A stretch of 63,678 nt of DNA from Clostridiales bacterium (GCA_004553625.1 SFKX01000016.1:1-63678), one strand, 5' to 3'; positions 52,645 through 61,480 are shown, numbered from the stretch's first letter. The notes: generated from the sequence alone by a model not told the origin. Program-made: numbers and translations.

Positions 52645-53901
52645 TCACACCACGGTGATATTGATGTTCGGCAGGACGCCGTTCAGGCTGGCGGCGTTAT
52701 CGGTCTGGCCGTCCTCGAGGGTCGGGTAGTTGGCGTCGACGACGAGGGTGCCGTCCTTCATGGACTGGAGCATGGCCTCATACTCTTCGACGGTCCACTG
52801 GGTGAGCTGCCAGGTGTCGACAGGCAGGCCGACGGCGTCGTTAGCAGCGCCGAGGACCACGCTCTGGCCGCCCCACTCGTCCCAGTTGCCGCTGTAGAAG
52901 TGGTCAAGACCCTGCTCGGCGGCCTGGGTGATGCCCTTCAGCGCGGAGGTGATGACGGTGTCGCTCTGGCCGGACTGGTCGACGTCAACGCCGATGACCA
53001 GGCCGTCGTTGGCGGAAGCGGCAGCGGTGATGGAGTCGAACATGGAGCCGCCGCAGGCGAACACGACCTCGGTGCCGTTGGCGTACCAGCCGTTGATCAT
53101 GGTCTGCAGCTCAGTGGAGGCGTTGAAGCTGCCGCCGTACTGCCAGGAGTACATGACGTCGACGGTGACGCCCAGTTCCTCAGCAGCGGCGCTCGCGCCC
53201 TGGAGGTAGCCGTAGCCGTAGCGGTTGCAGGCAGCGTTGCCGCCGGCGCCGCCGCCGGAGAAGCCGATTTTCGTGAAGCCTTCCTTGACGATGGCGTAGC
53301 CGGCGAGGTAGCCGCACTGCTCCTCCTGGAAGGAGATGCCCGCAACGTTGTTGAGGACGTTGCCGTCGTCGTCGGTCAGGGCCCAGCCGTCAATGAACAC
53401 GAACTTGACCTCGGGGAAGTCGATGGCGGCGCGGGTCAGCGCGGGACCCTGCAGGAAGCCGGCCGCGACTATGATCTGGGCGCCGTTGTCGACGGCGAGC
53501 TTCATGGCGTCGTAGCGGTCGTCGTCAGTTGCGGCGGTGTCGCCCGCGGGCTGGTAGTACTTATAGGTTTTGCCGTTGTTGTAGGCGTAGGTCTTGACGC
53601 CGTTCCAGGTGCCTTCGTTGAAGGAGCCGTCCTGGAGGTGGCCAACGTCGGTGATGAAGGCGATCTCGTAGGTGCCGTCAGCAGACTCGGCGTTGTCGGG
53701 GATCTGGCTGGGGTCGGTGACGGGGGTGACGTCGCCGCCGTCGTCCGGGGTGTCGCTCGGGGTATCGTCCGGGGTGTCGCTCGGGGCGTCGCTCACGGCG
53801 CCGTCGTCCGGGGTATCGCTCGGGTCGGCAGCGGGGGTGCCGCAGGCCGCCAGGGCGAACACCATTACGAGAGCGAGAAGCAGTGCAAGAAACTTCTTCA
53901 T
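52645..53901 (-). CDS. nupN: BMP family nucleoside-binding lipoprotein
   Basis: The 418-residue lipoprotein (MKKFLALLLALVMVFALAAC, Cys20) has a long repetitive linker of SDTPDD units, then the BMP domain (IAFITDVGHLQDGSFNEGTWNGVKTYA, IIVAAGFLQG, GVDVDQSGQSDTVITSALKG). It binds nucleosides for the NupOPQ-type importer. The start has GGAGG at 12 bases, slightly far; an earlier ATG (MKRRIHTE) is less consistent with the signal peptide. Confidence 0.9.
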   Translation of the reverse strand: MKKFLALLLALVMVFALAACGTPAADPSDTPDDGAVSDAPSDTPDDTPSDTPDDGGDVTPVTDPSQIPDNAESADGTYEIAFITDVGHLQDGSFNEGTWNGVKTYAYNNGKTYKYYQPAGDTAATDDDRYDAMKLAVDNGAQIIVAAGFLQGPALTRAAIDFPEVKFVFIDGWALTDDDGNVLNNVAGISFQEEQCGYLAGYAIVKEGFTKIGFSGGGAGGNAACNRYGYGYLQGASAAAEELGVTVDVMYSWQYGGSFNASTELQTMINGWYANGTEVVFACGGSMFDSITAAASANDGLVIGVDVDQSGQSDTVITSALKGITQAAEQGLDHFYSGNWDEWGGQSVVLGAANDAVGLPVDTWQLTQWTVEEYEAMLQSMKDGTLVVDANYPTLEDGQTDNAASLNGVLPNINITVV

Positions 53902-53967
53902 TTCTGTATGTATCCTCCGTTTCATATTTTGATTCGGATATCCTCTGCACATTTCTGTGCTCTTTGG

Positions 53968-53996
53968 ATTATATCACCTGTTCCTGTATCATTCAA
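53968..53996 (-). promoter_or_regulatory. promoter for the nucleoside transporter operon
   Basis: On the - strand TTGAAT and TATAAT are 17 bases apart, and the -10 is extended (TGA). The leader to the lipoprotein gene is about 60 bases and contains a short GCACA/TGTGC hairpin. Confidence 0.6.
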
Positions 53997-54036
53997 GTGC
54001 ATTGCCCGTATCCGTTTTGTTAATTTTTTATGTCAA

Positions 54037-54750
54037 TCATGCCAGAGCGGCGGCGGTGTCCAGCGCGAGGCTTATCATCTCGTTGAAGCCCGTCTGCCGC
54101 TCCTCGGGCGTGAGCAGCTCCGGCTTGTATAGGTGGTCCGATATCGTGCAGAGGCAGAGCGCGTGTCCGCCGGTGCGCGCGGCGGTCATGTAGAGGCCGG
54201 CGGCCTCCATCTCCACGGCGAGGACACCCATCTTCTTCCACTGGTCCGGCCCGTCCGAGCCGTCATTATAGAAGTTGTCCGCCGACAGGACGTTGCCCGC
54301 CTTTATATGCAGCCCGGACTCGCCCGCCAGGCGCATGGCCGTGGACAGCAGCGTCCAGTCCGCCGTCGGCGCGAAAGTGCCGTTTATCCCGAACTGGTGG
54401 GCAAAGTTCGAGTCCGTGCAGGCCCCGACCGCCGCCACGATGTCCATGAGCTGCAGCTCGTCCGCCAGACCGCCCGCCGAGCCTATCCTGATGATGTTCT
54501 CGACACCGTATTCCGTGAAGAGCTCCCAGCTGTAGATCCCGATGGACGGGATGCCCATGCCGCTGGCCTGGACGGAGACACGCGCGCCCTTCCAGAGCCC
54601 CGTGTAGCCCTGGACGCCGCGCACGTTGTTCACGAGCTTCGGCTCAGTGAGGAAGTTTTCAGCTATGTACTTGGACCGGAGCGGGTCTCCGGGCATGAGG
54701 ACGGTTTTTGCAAAGTCGCCTTTCACGGCGCTGTTGTGCGGTGTGGGCAT
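54037..54750 (-). CDS. deoD: purine nucleoside phosphorylase DeoD type
   Basis: The 237-residue enzyme starts MPTPHNSAVKGDFAKTVLMPGDPLR, has GMGIPSIGIYSWELF near 65, GSAGGL near 92 and VEMEAAGLYM near 180, the standard hexameric DeoD set. It splits purine nucleosides with phosphate after uptake by the neighbouring transporter. The ATG follows GGAGGT; the very long open frame upstream is antisense to udk and is rejected. Confidence 0.95.
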   Translation of the reverse strand: MPTPHNSAVKGDFAKTVLMPGDPLRSKYIAENFLTEPKLVNNVRGVQGYTGLWKGARVSVQASGMGIPSIGIYSWELFTEYGVENIIRIGSAGGLADELQLMDIVAAVGACTDSNFAHQFGINGTFAPTADWTLLSTAMRLAGESGLHIKAGNVLSADNFYNDGSDGPDQWKKMGVLAVEMEAAGLYMTAARTGGHALCLCTISDHLYKPELLTPEERQTGFNEMISLALDTAAALA

Positions 54751-54784
54751 GGCTTTTACCTCCATTAAAGTTAAATGTGTGAAA

Positions 54785-54814
54785 ATTATATCCTCCGCAC
54801 CCCCAAAAGTCAAA
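54785..54814 (-). promoter_or_regulatory. promoter for deoD
   Basis: TTGACT and TATAAT on the - strand are 18 bases apart. It ends directly next to the divergent udk promoter. Confidence 0.65.
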
Positions 54815-54843
54815 TTGCATATGGCGGCGGGCTGTGGTAAAAT
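54815..54843 (+). promoter_or_regulatory. promoter for udk-tdk
   Basis: TTGCAT and TAAAAT are 17 bases apart, and the -10 is preceded by TGG. The divergent deoD and udk promoters abut back to back. Confidence 0.6.
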
Positions 54844-54870
54844 CGTGTCGGATAAAGGGGGAGTGCTGGA

Positions 54871-55503
54871 ATGGGCAGCGTCATGACCATAGGCATAGCG
54901 GGAGGCACCGGCAGCGGCAAGACCACGATAACGCGCAGGCTGGTCCAGAGATTTGCAAACAACGTCAGCGTCATCTACCACGACAACTATTATAAGGCGC
55001 ATGATGACCTCAACTACGAGCAGCGCGCGCTTCTCAACTACGACTGCCCGGACGCCTTCGACACCGAGCTCATGATCCGGGACCTCAAGCGCCTGCGAGC
55101 AGGCCAGGCGATCCGCTGTCCCGTCTACGACTACACCGTCCACAACCGCTCGGACAAGACCGTCCTCGTGAAGCCCTCGCCCGTCGTCCTGGTGGAGGGC
55201 ATACTCATCCTGCAGGACCCGCGGCTCTGCGAGCTGCTGGACATCAAGATCTTCGTCGATACGGACGCCGACGAGCGCATCCTCCGCCGAATAGTCCGCG
55301 ACGTGCGCGACAGGGGCCGCAGCCTCGAATCCGTCGTGGACCAGTACCTCACCACGGTCAAGCCCATGCATGAGATGTACGTTGAGCCCTCCAAGCGCAA
55401 CGCGGACATAATCGTCCCCGAGGGCGGCCACAACCTCGTGGCCATGGATATGCTGACGGAGCGTATTCGAGCACATGTGAGTGGGGTGAATGCAAATGGC
55501 TAA
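54871..55503 (+). CDS. udk: uridine kinase
   Basis: The 210-residue kinase has the P-loop GGTGSGKTT near 11-19, YHDNYYKAHDDL near 38 and IFVDTDADERILRRIVRDVRDRGR near 125. It phosphorylates uridine and cytidine for salvage. RBS AAAGGGGGAG is seven bases before the ATG. Its end overlaps the tdk start region. Confidence 0.94.
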   Translation: MGSVMTIGIAGGTGSGKTTITRRLVQRFANNVSVIYHDNYYKAHDDLNYEQRALLNYDCPDAFDTELMIRDLKRLRAGQAIRCPVYDYTVHNRSDKTVLVKPSPVVLVEGILILQDPRLCELLDIKIFVDTDADERILRRIVRDVRDRGRSLESVVDQYLTTVKPMHEMYVEPSKRNADIIVPEGGHNLVAMDMLTERIRAHVSGVNANG

Positions 55504-56074
55504 GCTCTATTTCAAATACGGGGCCATGGGCAGCTCCAAGTCCGCCCAGGCGCTCATCACCCAGTTCAACTATGAGGAGCTGGGCATGACGGTCTGGCTC
55601 ATAAAGCCCAGCATCGACGACCGGGACGGCGCCAACATCGTGAAGAGCCGCGTCGGCCTGATGCGGGAGGCGGAGGTCGTCTCGCCTACGGACAGCATAC
55701 GCGAGCTCTATTCCGCCACGGGCGGGAGAGACGTCATCATAGCGGACGAGGCCCAGTTCTTCACGCCCGAGCAGATCGACGAGCTGCGCGACATCGTGGA
55801 CGAGCTGGACGTCCCCGTCCTCTGCTTCGGGCTGAGGACCGATTTCCTGACGCACATGTTCCCCGGCTCGAAGCGGCTCCTGGAGCTGGCGGACTCGATA
55901 ACGGAGATAAAGACAGTCTGCGCCTGCGGGGCCAAGGCCACCGTGAACGCGCGCCTCACGCCGGACGGCAGGGTCGTCACCGAGGGCGAGCAGGTGTTCC
56001 TCGGCGGGAACGACGCCTACGTCGCCATGTGCCACCGCTGCTGGCGCCGCAGGATAAGGCAGCAGCAGAAATAA
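55496..56074 (+). CDS. tdk: thymidine kinase
   Basis: The 192-residue type II thymidine kinase has the P-loop MGSSKSAQAL near residue 11, the catalytic DEAQFF near 86 and the zinc ligands CAC...CHRC near 142-180. The ATG of MAKLYF is preferred, nine bases after GGGG; another ATG two codons earlier lies too close. With udk and deoD it completes a nucleoside salvage set. Confidence 0.94.
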   Translation: MAKLYFKYGAMGSSKSAQALITQFNYEELGMTVWLIKPSIDDRDGANIVKSRVGLMREAEVVSPTDSIRELYSATGGRDVIIADEAQFFTPEQIDELRDIVDELDVPVLCFGLRTDFLTHMFPGSKRLLELADSITEIKTVCACGAKATVNARLTPDGRVVTEGEQVFLGGNDAYVAMCHRCWRRRIRQQQK

Positions 56075-56080
56075 AAAAAC

Positions 56081-56113
56081 CCCGCGCCGGGCTTTCCCGG
56101 CGCGGGTATTTTT
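56081..56113. terminator. bidirectional terminator
   Basis: Perfect 11-bp arms CCCGCGCCGGG/CCCGGCGCGGG with a CTTT loop are flanked by A-runs on the left and a T-run on the right, so both tdk and rsmE transcripts stop here. Confidence 0.9.
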
Positions 56114-56850
56114 CAGAGGTTGCCCGTGGCGTACATTATCGCGCTGACGGCGATGACGGGCGCCGTCTCGCAGCGGAGGATGCGCTCGCCCATGGAGCAG
56201 AGCGTCATGCCGCAGACCCTGGCCATCTTGGCCTCCGCCTCGGTGAAGCCGCCCTCCGGTCCCGTGACCACGGAGGCGGTGGCGAAGCCGCCCGCGGCCT
56301 CTATGGCGGACTTCATGGGGACGCGGTCCTCGCCGGTCTCGTACATGAAGAGCCTGGCCTCTGCCTTCACGGCCCTGCCCAGCATTTCGACGTAGCTGTG
56401 CTCGTACTCGACCCTGGGTATCCTCCCGCGGCCGGACTGCTGCGCGGCGGCCTCCGCGATGCGGGAGAAGCGCTCGAGCTTTTTCTCCATGCTGCGCCCG
56501 TCCGGCCTGGCTATGCAGCGCTCGCAGTTGAAGAACACCACGCCGGAGGCCCCGGCCTCGACGGATTTCTGGATGAGGAAGTCCGCGCGCTCGCCCTTGG
56601 GCAGGCCGGCGTAGACAGTCACCTCCACGCCCGGTTCGCCCCGGCAGGGGACGACCTCCAGGACCTCGGCCTCTGCCTCCTCGGGGCCGGAGCTCACGAG
56701 CCTGCAGCGGTAATCGGTGCCGCGCCCGTCGCAGATGACGAGGTCTTCCCCCGGACGCAGCCTCAGCACACGGATGTGCTCGGCGTCCTGCCCGCGTATG
56801 ACGGCCCTGCCTCCCGCTATGTTGGACCCGGCCATGAAAAATCTCGCCAT
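56113..56850 (-). CDS. rsmE: 16S rRNA m3U1498 methyltransferase RsmE
   Basis: The 245-residue SPOUT methyltransferase has an N-terminal PUA-like part (HIRVLRLRPGEDLVICDGRG) and the knotted SAM site VVTGPEGGFTEAEAKMA near 190 with GERILRCETAPV near 220. It methylates U1498 of 16S rRNA. The ATG follows GGGAGG at nine bases; 73 upstream open codons are spurious. In many Firmicutes prmA precedes it, which is not the case here. Confidence 0.94.
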   Translation of the reverse strand: MARFFMAGSNIAGGRAVIRGQDAEHIRVLRLRPGEDLVICDGRGTDYRCRLVSSGPEEAEAEVLEVVPCRGEPGVEVTVYAGLPKGERADFLIQKSVEAGASGVVFFNCERCIARPDGRSMEKKLERFSRIAEAAAQQSGRGRIPRVEYEHSYVEMLGRAVKAEARLFMYETGEDRVPMKSAIEAAGGFATASVVTGPEGGFTEAEAKMARVCGMTLCSMGERILRCETAPVIAVSAIMYATGNL

Positions 56851-56953
56851 CCCAAAAGACCTCCCGCTCGACTTTTTTCTGATTATCTCACATCCGTCAC
56901 GCCTTTTCAAGCGCGGCATATCATGTAACAGGAATTGCATGGAGGTGCGGCGT

Positions 56954-57433
56954 ATGGACGGGAACACGAAAAGGGCGCTGGAGGACTTCGGCGAGGTATG
57001 GGACCGGGTCTGCGGAAAGGCGGCGGTGGAGCAGAGCGGGTCCGGCCTGGAGGAGCTGCGCGGCTTCATTGCGGACGAGGCCCTTGCCGCGGCTTTTTAC
57101 GAGGCGGCCGCGAGGCGTTTCCCGCGCTATGCCTGCCGGCTCCGCCAGCTCGCGGCGGAGGAGCGCGGCCACCTGCGCGCGCTGCAGGGCGAACACTTCC
57201 TCCTGGAGGGCGAGACCTGCCTGCCTCCCGGCTCCTGCCCCATGCCGCGGGGCGGGCTCAGGGCGCTGCGCGGGGCCTACCGCGACGAGCTTGCCGCTGC
57301 CGAGGCCTACAGGCGCGCCGCCGGCGACGGGGACCGTTCCCCGCTCGCGGAGGTCTACCTCAAAAACGCCGCGGACGAGGAGCGCCACGCCGGGATTTTG
57401 AAGGAGATCATCCTCGAAGCGCTTTGGCTGTAA
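56954..57433 (+). CDS. ferritin-like diiron protein
   Basis: This 159-residue four-helix protein has the complete diiron set E...ExxH...E...ExxH: helix A DEALAAAFYEAAA, helix B AEERGHL near 75, helix C RDELAAAEAYRRAA near 115 and helix D DEERHAGIL near 145. It lacks a rubredoxin domain, so it is closer to stand-alone rubrerythrin-like or DUF2383-type proteins; a role in peroxide or metal stress is inference. ATG chosen at seven bases from GGAGGT. Confidence 0.78.
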   Translation: MDGNTKRALEDFGEVWDRVCGKAAVEQSGSGLEELRGFIADEALAAAFYEAAARRFPRYACRLRQLAAEERGHLRALQGEHFLLEGETCLPPGSCPMPRGGLRALRGAYRDELAAAEAYRRAAGDGDRSPLAEVYLKNAADEERHAGILKEIILEALWL

Positions 57434-57440
57434 GTTTTTC

Positions 57441-57469
57441 TTGACTTTATCGGATTTTTCATTTATTAT
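57441..57469 (+). promoter_or_regulatory. promoter for tRNA-Ser
   Basis: TTGACT and TATTAT are separated by 17 bases and end 41 bases before the tRNA, in an AT-rich gap. Confidence 0.65.
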
Positions 57470-57510
57470 ATGTGGGCGTCAACTGGATAAGATCAGTTCG
57501 GGCAGCGCGT

Positions 57511-57602
57511 GGAGATGTCGCGTAGTTGGTCGAGCGCGCACGATTGGAAATCGTGTAAGGGTCAAAAGCCCTTCGAGAGTTCGAATCTCTCCATCTCCGC
57601 CA
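57511..57602 (+). tRNA. tRNA-Ser(GGA)
   Basis: The acceptor stem GGAGATG/CATCTCC, an anticodon loop TTGGAAA flanked by CACGA/TCGTG (anticodon GGA), a long class II variable arm with AGGG/CCCT pairing, the TTCGAAT T-loop and an encoded CCA are all present. It reads UCC and UCU serine codons. Confidence 0.95.
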
Positions 57603-57603
57603 A

Positions 57604-57642
57604 AAGGCCCCGCAGTTTTGTGCTGCGGGGCCTTCTTTTTTT
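57604..57642 (+). terminator. terminator after tRNA-Ser
   Basis: A 12-bp stem (AAGGCCCCGCAG/CTGCGGGGCCTT) is followed by CTTTTTTT. It begins one base after the CCA end and also lies at the 3' end of the convergent tspO gene. Confidence 0.9.
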
Positions 57643-58105
57643 ATCTGTTCAGGAGCCAGATGCCTGCGTTGAGGTAGCCGGCGAAGGCCAGCCAGAGCAG
57701 ATAGGGCGCCTGGAGCCGGGCGGCGGGAGGGCTCAGCTTGCCGAAGGCCGCAGTCATCGCCACGACCAGGCCGAAAAGCAGGATGAGTACGAAAAGCGCC
57801 GCCAGGTAGGCCCCGGCCAGGAAAAACACCAGAGTCCAGCTGAAGTTCACCGCCAGCTGCGCCCACCAGAGCCGCTCCGCCCGGGCGGACTCCGGACCGC
57901 CGGCGTTTTTCACCGCGGCGAGACCCACGCCCATCAGGATGTACAGCGCCGTCCACACGATGGGAAAGACCACCGCGGGCGGCGAGAGCGGCGGCTTCTC
58001 CAGAAGCGGAAAGACCTCCTTCACGCTCTGCCGGGTTATGAGCCCGGCCAGCGCACCGACGCCGACGGCTATGGCGGGGTAGACGATATAGTAGGATCTT
58101 TTCAT
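57641..58105 (-). CDS. tspO: TspO/MBR family membrane protein
   Basis: The 154-residue protein has five membrane helices and the TspO signatures KPPLSPP near 38, FPIVWTALYILMG near 47, WWAQLAVNFSWTLVFF near 80 and PYLLWLAFAGYLN near 135. TspO proteins bind porphyrins and may degrade or move them in response to stress. It stands alone; the upstream palindrome suggests dedicated control. Confidence 0.93.
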   Translation of the reverse strand: MKRSYYIVYPAIAVGVGALAGLITRQSVKEVFPLLEKPPLSPPAVVFPIVWTALYILMGVGLAAVKNAGGPESARAERLWWAQLAVNFSWTLVFFLAGAYLAALFVLILLFGLVVAMTAAFGKLSPPAARLQAPYLLWLAFAGYLNAGIWLLNR

Positions 58106-58115
58106 GCGCGCCTCC

Positions 58116-58147
58116 TGTGGATATCTTATGTTTTATATATATCCACA
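58116..58147. promoter_or_regulatory. inverted repeat in the tspO promoter region
   Basis: TGTGGATAT and ATATCCACA form 9-bp perfect arms separated by 14 AT-rich bases, immediately upstream of the tspO ribosome site. The size suits a repressor operator; the regulator is unknown. Confidence 0.5.
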
Positions 58148-58153
58148 CGAGGC

Positions 58154-58187
58154 AAAAAAATGCGCGCCGGAGGACATTCCGGCGCGC
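58154..58187 (-). terminator. terminator of pta
   Basis: GCGCGCCGGA pairs with TCCGGCGCGC, and seven T residues follow on the - strand, just before the tspO promoter region. Confidence 0.85.
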
Positions 58188-58197
58188 GTTTGATTCT

Positions 58198-59196
58198 TCA
58201 GGCGAGGGCGGCGGTGATGATGGACATCTGGTAGACCTCCTCGGCGTTGCAGCCGCGGGAGAGGTCGTTTATCGGGGCGTTCAGGCCCTGCAGGATGGGG
58301 CCGTAGGCGTCGAAGCCGCCGAGGCGCTGGGCGATCTTGTAGCCGATGTTGCCGGACTGGATCTCCGGGAAGATGAAGGTGTTGGCGTAGCCCGCGACCT
58401 TCGAGCCGGGGAACTTCAGCTGGCCGACGGTGGGGGAGACGGCGGCGTCGAACTGCATCTCGCCGTCTATGTCGAGCTCGGGGGCGAGGGCCTTGGCCTT
58501 CTGGCAGGCCTCGCGGGCGAGGTCCACGGCGGGGCCGTGGCCGCTGCCCTTGGTCGAGTAGCTGAGGAAGGCGACCTTCGGGTCCACTCCGAACACCTTG
58601 GCGGTCCTGGCACACTCCACGCCCACCTCCGCGAGCTTGTCCGCCGCGGAGAACGTGACGTTGCCGTCTTTATCGAGGGTGTCCGTATAGTCGATATTTA
58701 TGGCGCAGTCGCCCATGACGAGGGTCTCGTCCCCGCGGACCATCACGAAGCAGGAGGACACGAGGTGCGCGCCGGGCTTGGTCTTTACGAGCTGCAGCGC
58801 GGGGCGGACCGTATCCGCGGTGGAGTAGGTGGCGCCGCCGAGCAGGGCGTCCGCCTTGCCCATCTTGACCAGCATGGTGCCGAAGTAGTTCGACTTCTTG
58901 AGGGCGGCGGCGCAGTCCTCGCGGCTGAGCTTGCCCTTGCGCAGCGTGAACATCGTCTCGACCATCTCGGAGAAGTCCGCGTAATCATCGGGGTCTATGA
59001 TCTCCAGGCCGTCTATATCGAAGCCGCCCTTGGCCGCGGCGGCCTTGACCTCGGCCGCGTTGCCGATGAGCACAGGCGTGAGGAAGCCGCCGGCCTTGAG
59101 CCTTGCGGCGCTCTCGAGGATACGGGCGTCCGTTCCTTCGGGGTAGACTATCTTCCTGGGGTTTTTCTTGAGTATTTCAATAAGATTCTCAAACAT
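58198..59196 (-). CDS. pta: phosphate acetyltransferase
   Basis: The 332-residue enzyme matches short Pta: RKIVYPEGTDARILESAARL near 15, LLGGATYSTADTVRPALQLVKT near 130, SYSTKGSGHGPAVD near 215 and FPEIQSGNIGYKIAQRLGG near 285. It interconverts acetyl-CoA and acetyl phosphate for ATP production. The frame extends 22 codons upstream without homology. ackA, its usual partner, is not adjacent. Confidence 0.95.
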   Translation of the reverse strand: MFENLIEILKKNPRKIVYPEGTDARILESAARLKAGGFLTPVLIGNAAEVKAAAAKGGFDIDGLEIIDPDDYADFSEMVETMFTLRKGKLSREDCAAALKKSNYFGTMLVKMGKADALLGGATYSTADTVRPALQLVKTKPGAHLVSSCFVMVRGDETLVMGDCAINIDYTDTLDKDGNVTFSAADKLAEVGVECARTAKVFGVDPKVAFLSYSTKGSGHGPAVDLAREACQKAKALAPELDIDGEMQFDAAVSPTVGQLKFPGSKVAGYANTFIFPEIQSGNIGYKIAQRLGGFDAYGPILQGLNAPINDLSRGCNAEEVYQMSIITAALA

Positions 59197-59295
59197 TGTG
59201 CAACAGCCTCCATCTTGATTTGGCGGACGCTCCGCCTGCCTGTCAAGCCCCAATTTTACCACCCCGCTCCCCGCTTTGCAAGCCCTGAAGGGGGG

Positions 59296-59324
59296 TTTAC
59301 AAGGGGCTTTGAGGAAGTTATAAT
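59296..59324 (+). promoter_or_regulatory. promoter for the XRE regulator-lepA operon
   Basis: TTTACA and TATAAT are separated by 17 bases, 33 bases before the regulator start. Confidence 0.7.
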
Positions 59325-59357
59325 ACTATTTGTAATCAAAATGAGCGGAGGGAGCGC

Positions 59358-59666
59358 ATGTCCAGTACATTCGGCCAGGTCCTGAGCGCGCTGCGCCGGG
59401 AGCGGGGAATGAGCCAGCGGACCGCCGCCGCAGAGCTCCACATCAGCCAGGCCCTGCTCAGCCACTACGAAAAAAGCATAAGAGAGCCCGGGCTGGACTT
59501 CGTCGTCCGCGCCTGCGACTACTACGGTGTCTCGGCGGACTATATGCTCGGCAGAACGGCGGAGCCGGGCGCGCCCACGGCGGGCTGGCAGCTGCGCGAG
59601 CTCGCCCGTCAGCTCAGGGACCTCGCGGAACGGGCCGAAAATATTGCGGAGGACAGCGAAAAATGA
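59358..59666 (+). CDS. XRE family small transcriptional regulator
   Basis: The 102-residue protein has an HTH_3 domain (FGQVLSALRRERGMSQRTAAAELHISQALLSHYE) and a short helical tail that could dimerise. It overlaps lepA by four bases, so it is co-translated with it. Its targets are unknown; its position ahead of lepA has been kept in related genomes only as far as memory allows, so no function is assigned. Confidence 0.85.
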   Translation: MSSTFGQVLSALRRERGMSQRTAAAELHISQALLSHYEKSIREPGLDFVVRACDYYGVSADYMLGRTAEPGAPTAGWQLRELARQLRDLAERAENIAEDSEK

Positions 59667-61465
59667 AACAGGACCACATCAGGAACTTTTCCATAATTGC
59701 CCACATTGACCACGGCAAATCCACCCTTTCCGACAGGCTCATAGAGCTCTGCGGCGCGGTCGAGAGCCGCGAGATGGAGAGCCAGATACTCGACAACATG
59801 GACCTCGAACGCGAGCGCGGCATCACGATAAAGGCGCGCGCCGTCGGCCTCTCCTACAAGGCCGAGGACGGCGAGGAGTATACGCTCAACCTCATCGACA
59901 CGCCGGGCCACGTGGACTTCAACTACGAGGTCTCCCGCTCGCTCGCGGCCTGCGAGGGGGCGCTGCTCGTCGTGGACGCCTCCCAGGGCGTCGAGGCGCA
60001 GACCCTGGCGAACACCTACCTCGCCATGAACCACGACCTCGAGATCCTGCCCGTCATCAACAAGATAGACCTCCCCGCCGCGGACCCCGAGCGCACCAAG
60101 ACCGAGATCGAGGACATCATCGGCATCCCGGCCATGGAGGCGCCGGAGATCTCCGCCAAGAACGGCATAAACATCCCCGCCGTGCTCGAGGAGATCGTCA
60201 AGGGCGTGCCTGCCCCGCAGGGAGACCCGGAGGCCCCGCTCAAGGCCCTCGTGTTCGACAGCCAGTACGACTCCTTCCGCGGCGTCATCGTGCTCATGCG
60301 TATAATGGACGGCAGGGTGCGCAAGGACATGGAGATAAAGCTCATGGCCACGGGCGCGGTGTACAAGGTCGTGGAGGTCGGCCACCTGCGGCCCACGCGG
60401 CTCGAGCCCTGCGCGGAACTCGCCGCCGGCGACGTCGGCTACCTCACGGCCAGCATCAAGAACGTAGCGGACACCCAGGTGGGCGACACGGTCACGGAGG
60501 CCGCGCGCCCCGCCGCGGAGCCCCTGCCCGGCTACGCCCCGGCAAGGCCGATGGTATACTGCGGCATCTACACCGAGGACGGCTCCAAATACCCCGACCT
60601 GCGCGACGCCCTCGACAAGCTCAAACTCAACGACGCCTCGCTCTCCTACGAGCCGGAGAGCTCCGTCGCCCTCGGCTTCGGCTTCCGCTGCGGCTTCCTC
60701 GGGATGCTGCACATGGAGGTCATCCAGGAGCGGCTCGAGCGCGAGTTCGACCTTGACCTCGTCACCACCCTGCCCTCCGTCATCTACGAGGTCAAAAAGA
60801 CCGACGGCACGATGGTGCGCGTGGACAACCCCCACAACTACCCGGACCCGGCCTCCATCGAGGAGGCCAGCGAGCCCTATGTGAACGTCACCATCATCAC
60901 GCCGCAGGAGTTCGTCGGCAACATCATGCCGCTCTGCCAGGACAGGCGCGGCGAGTATAAGAATATGCAGTACCTGGACGCCAGGCTCGTTGAGCTGCAC
61001 TATCTCATGCCGCTCAACGAGATAATATATGACTTTTTCGACACGCTCAAAGCCCGGACCAAGGGCTACGCCTCCCTCGACTACGAGCTGGCCGACTACC
61101 GGCCCTCGGAGCTTGTGAAGGTGGACATGCTCTTAAACGGCGAGCAGGTGGACGCGCTCAGCTTCATCGCGCACAAGGACAAGGCCTACCCCCGCGCGCG
61201 CAAGCTCTGCGAAAAGCTCAAGGAGAACATCCCGCGCCAGCTCTTCGAGGTGCCGGTGCAGGCCGCGATAGGCGGCAAGATAATCGCGCGCGAGACCGTC
61301 AAGGCCCTGCGCAAGGACGTCCTCGCCAAGTGCTACGGCGGCGACATCACGAGAAAGAAAAAGCTGCTTGAAAAGCAGAAGGAGGGCAAGAAGAAGATGC
61401 GCCAGCTCGGCACGGTCCAGATACCGACCGAGGCTTTCCTCGCCGTGCTCAAGCTGGACGAGTGA
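59663..61465 (+). CDS. lepA: elongation factor 4
   Basis: The 600-residue GTPase has the G1 motif AHIDHGKST near 13, DLERERGITIKAR (switch), DTPGHVDF (G3), NKIDLP (G4) and the specific C-terminal domain ending KKMRQLGTVQIPTEAFLAVL. EF4 promotes back-translocation or ribosome assembly under stress. Length is standard. Confidence 0.97.
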   Translation: MKQDHIRNFSIIAHIDHGKSTLSDRLIELCGAVESREMESQILDNMDLERERGITIKARAVGLSYKAEDGEEYTLNLIDTPGHVDFNYEVSRSLAACEGALLVVDASQGVEAQTLANTYLAMNHDLEILPVINKIDLPAADPERTKTEIEDIIGIPAMEAPEISAKNGINIPAVLEEIVKGVPAPQGDPEAPLKALVFDSQYDSFRGVIVLMRIMDGRVRKDMEIKLMATGAVYKVVEVGHLRPTRLEPCAELAAGDVGYLTASIKNVADTQVGDTVTEAARPAAEPLPGYAPARPMVYCGIYTEDGSKYPDLRDALDKLKLNDASLSYEPESSVALGFGFRCGFLGMLHMEVIQERLEREFDLDLVTTLPSVIYEVKKTDGTMVRVDNPHNYPDPASIEEASEPYVNVTIITPQEFVGNIMPLCQDRRGEYKNMQYLDARLVELHYLMPLNEIIYDFFDTLKARTKGYASLDYELADYRPSELVKVDMLLNGEQVDALSFIAHKDKAYPRARKLCEKLKENIPRQLFEVPVQAAIGGKIIARETVKALRKDVLAKCYGGDITRKKKLLEKQKEGKKKMRQLGTVQIPTEAFLAVLKLDE

Positions 61466-61480
61466 GAAGGGAGGCACAAG

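Noticed and set aside
54751..55476. Upstream extension of deoD through udk on the opposite strand
   Set aside because: DeoD begins at an ATG with GGAGGT; the extension is antisense to a clear uridine kinase.
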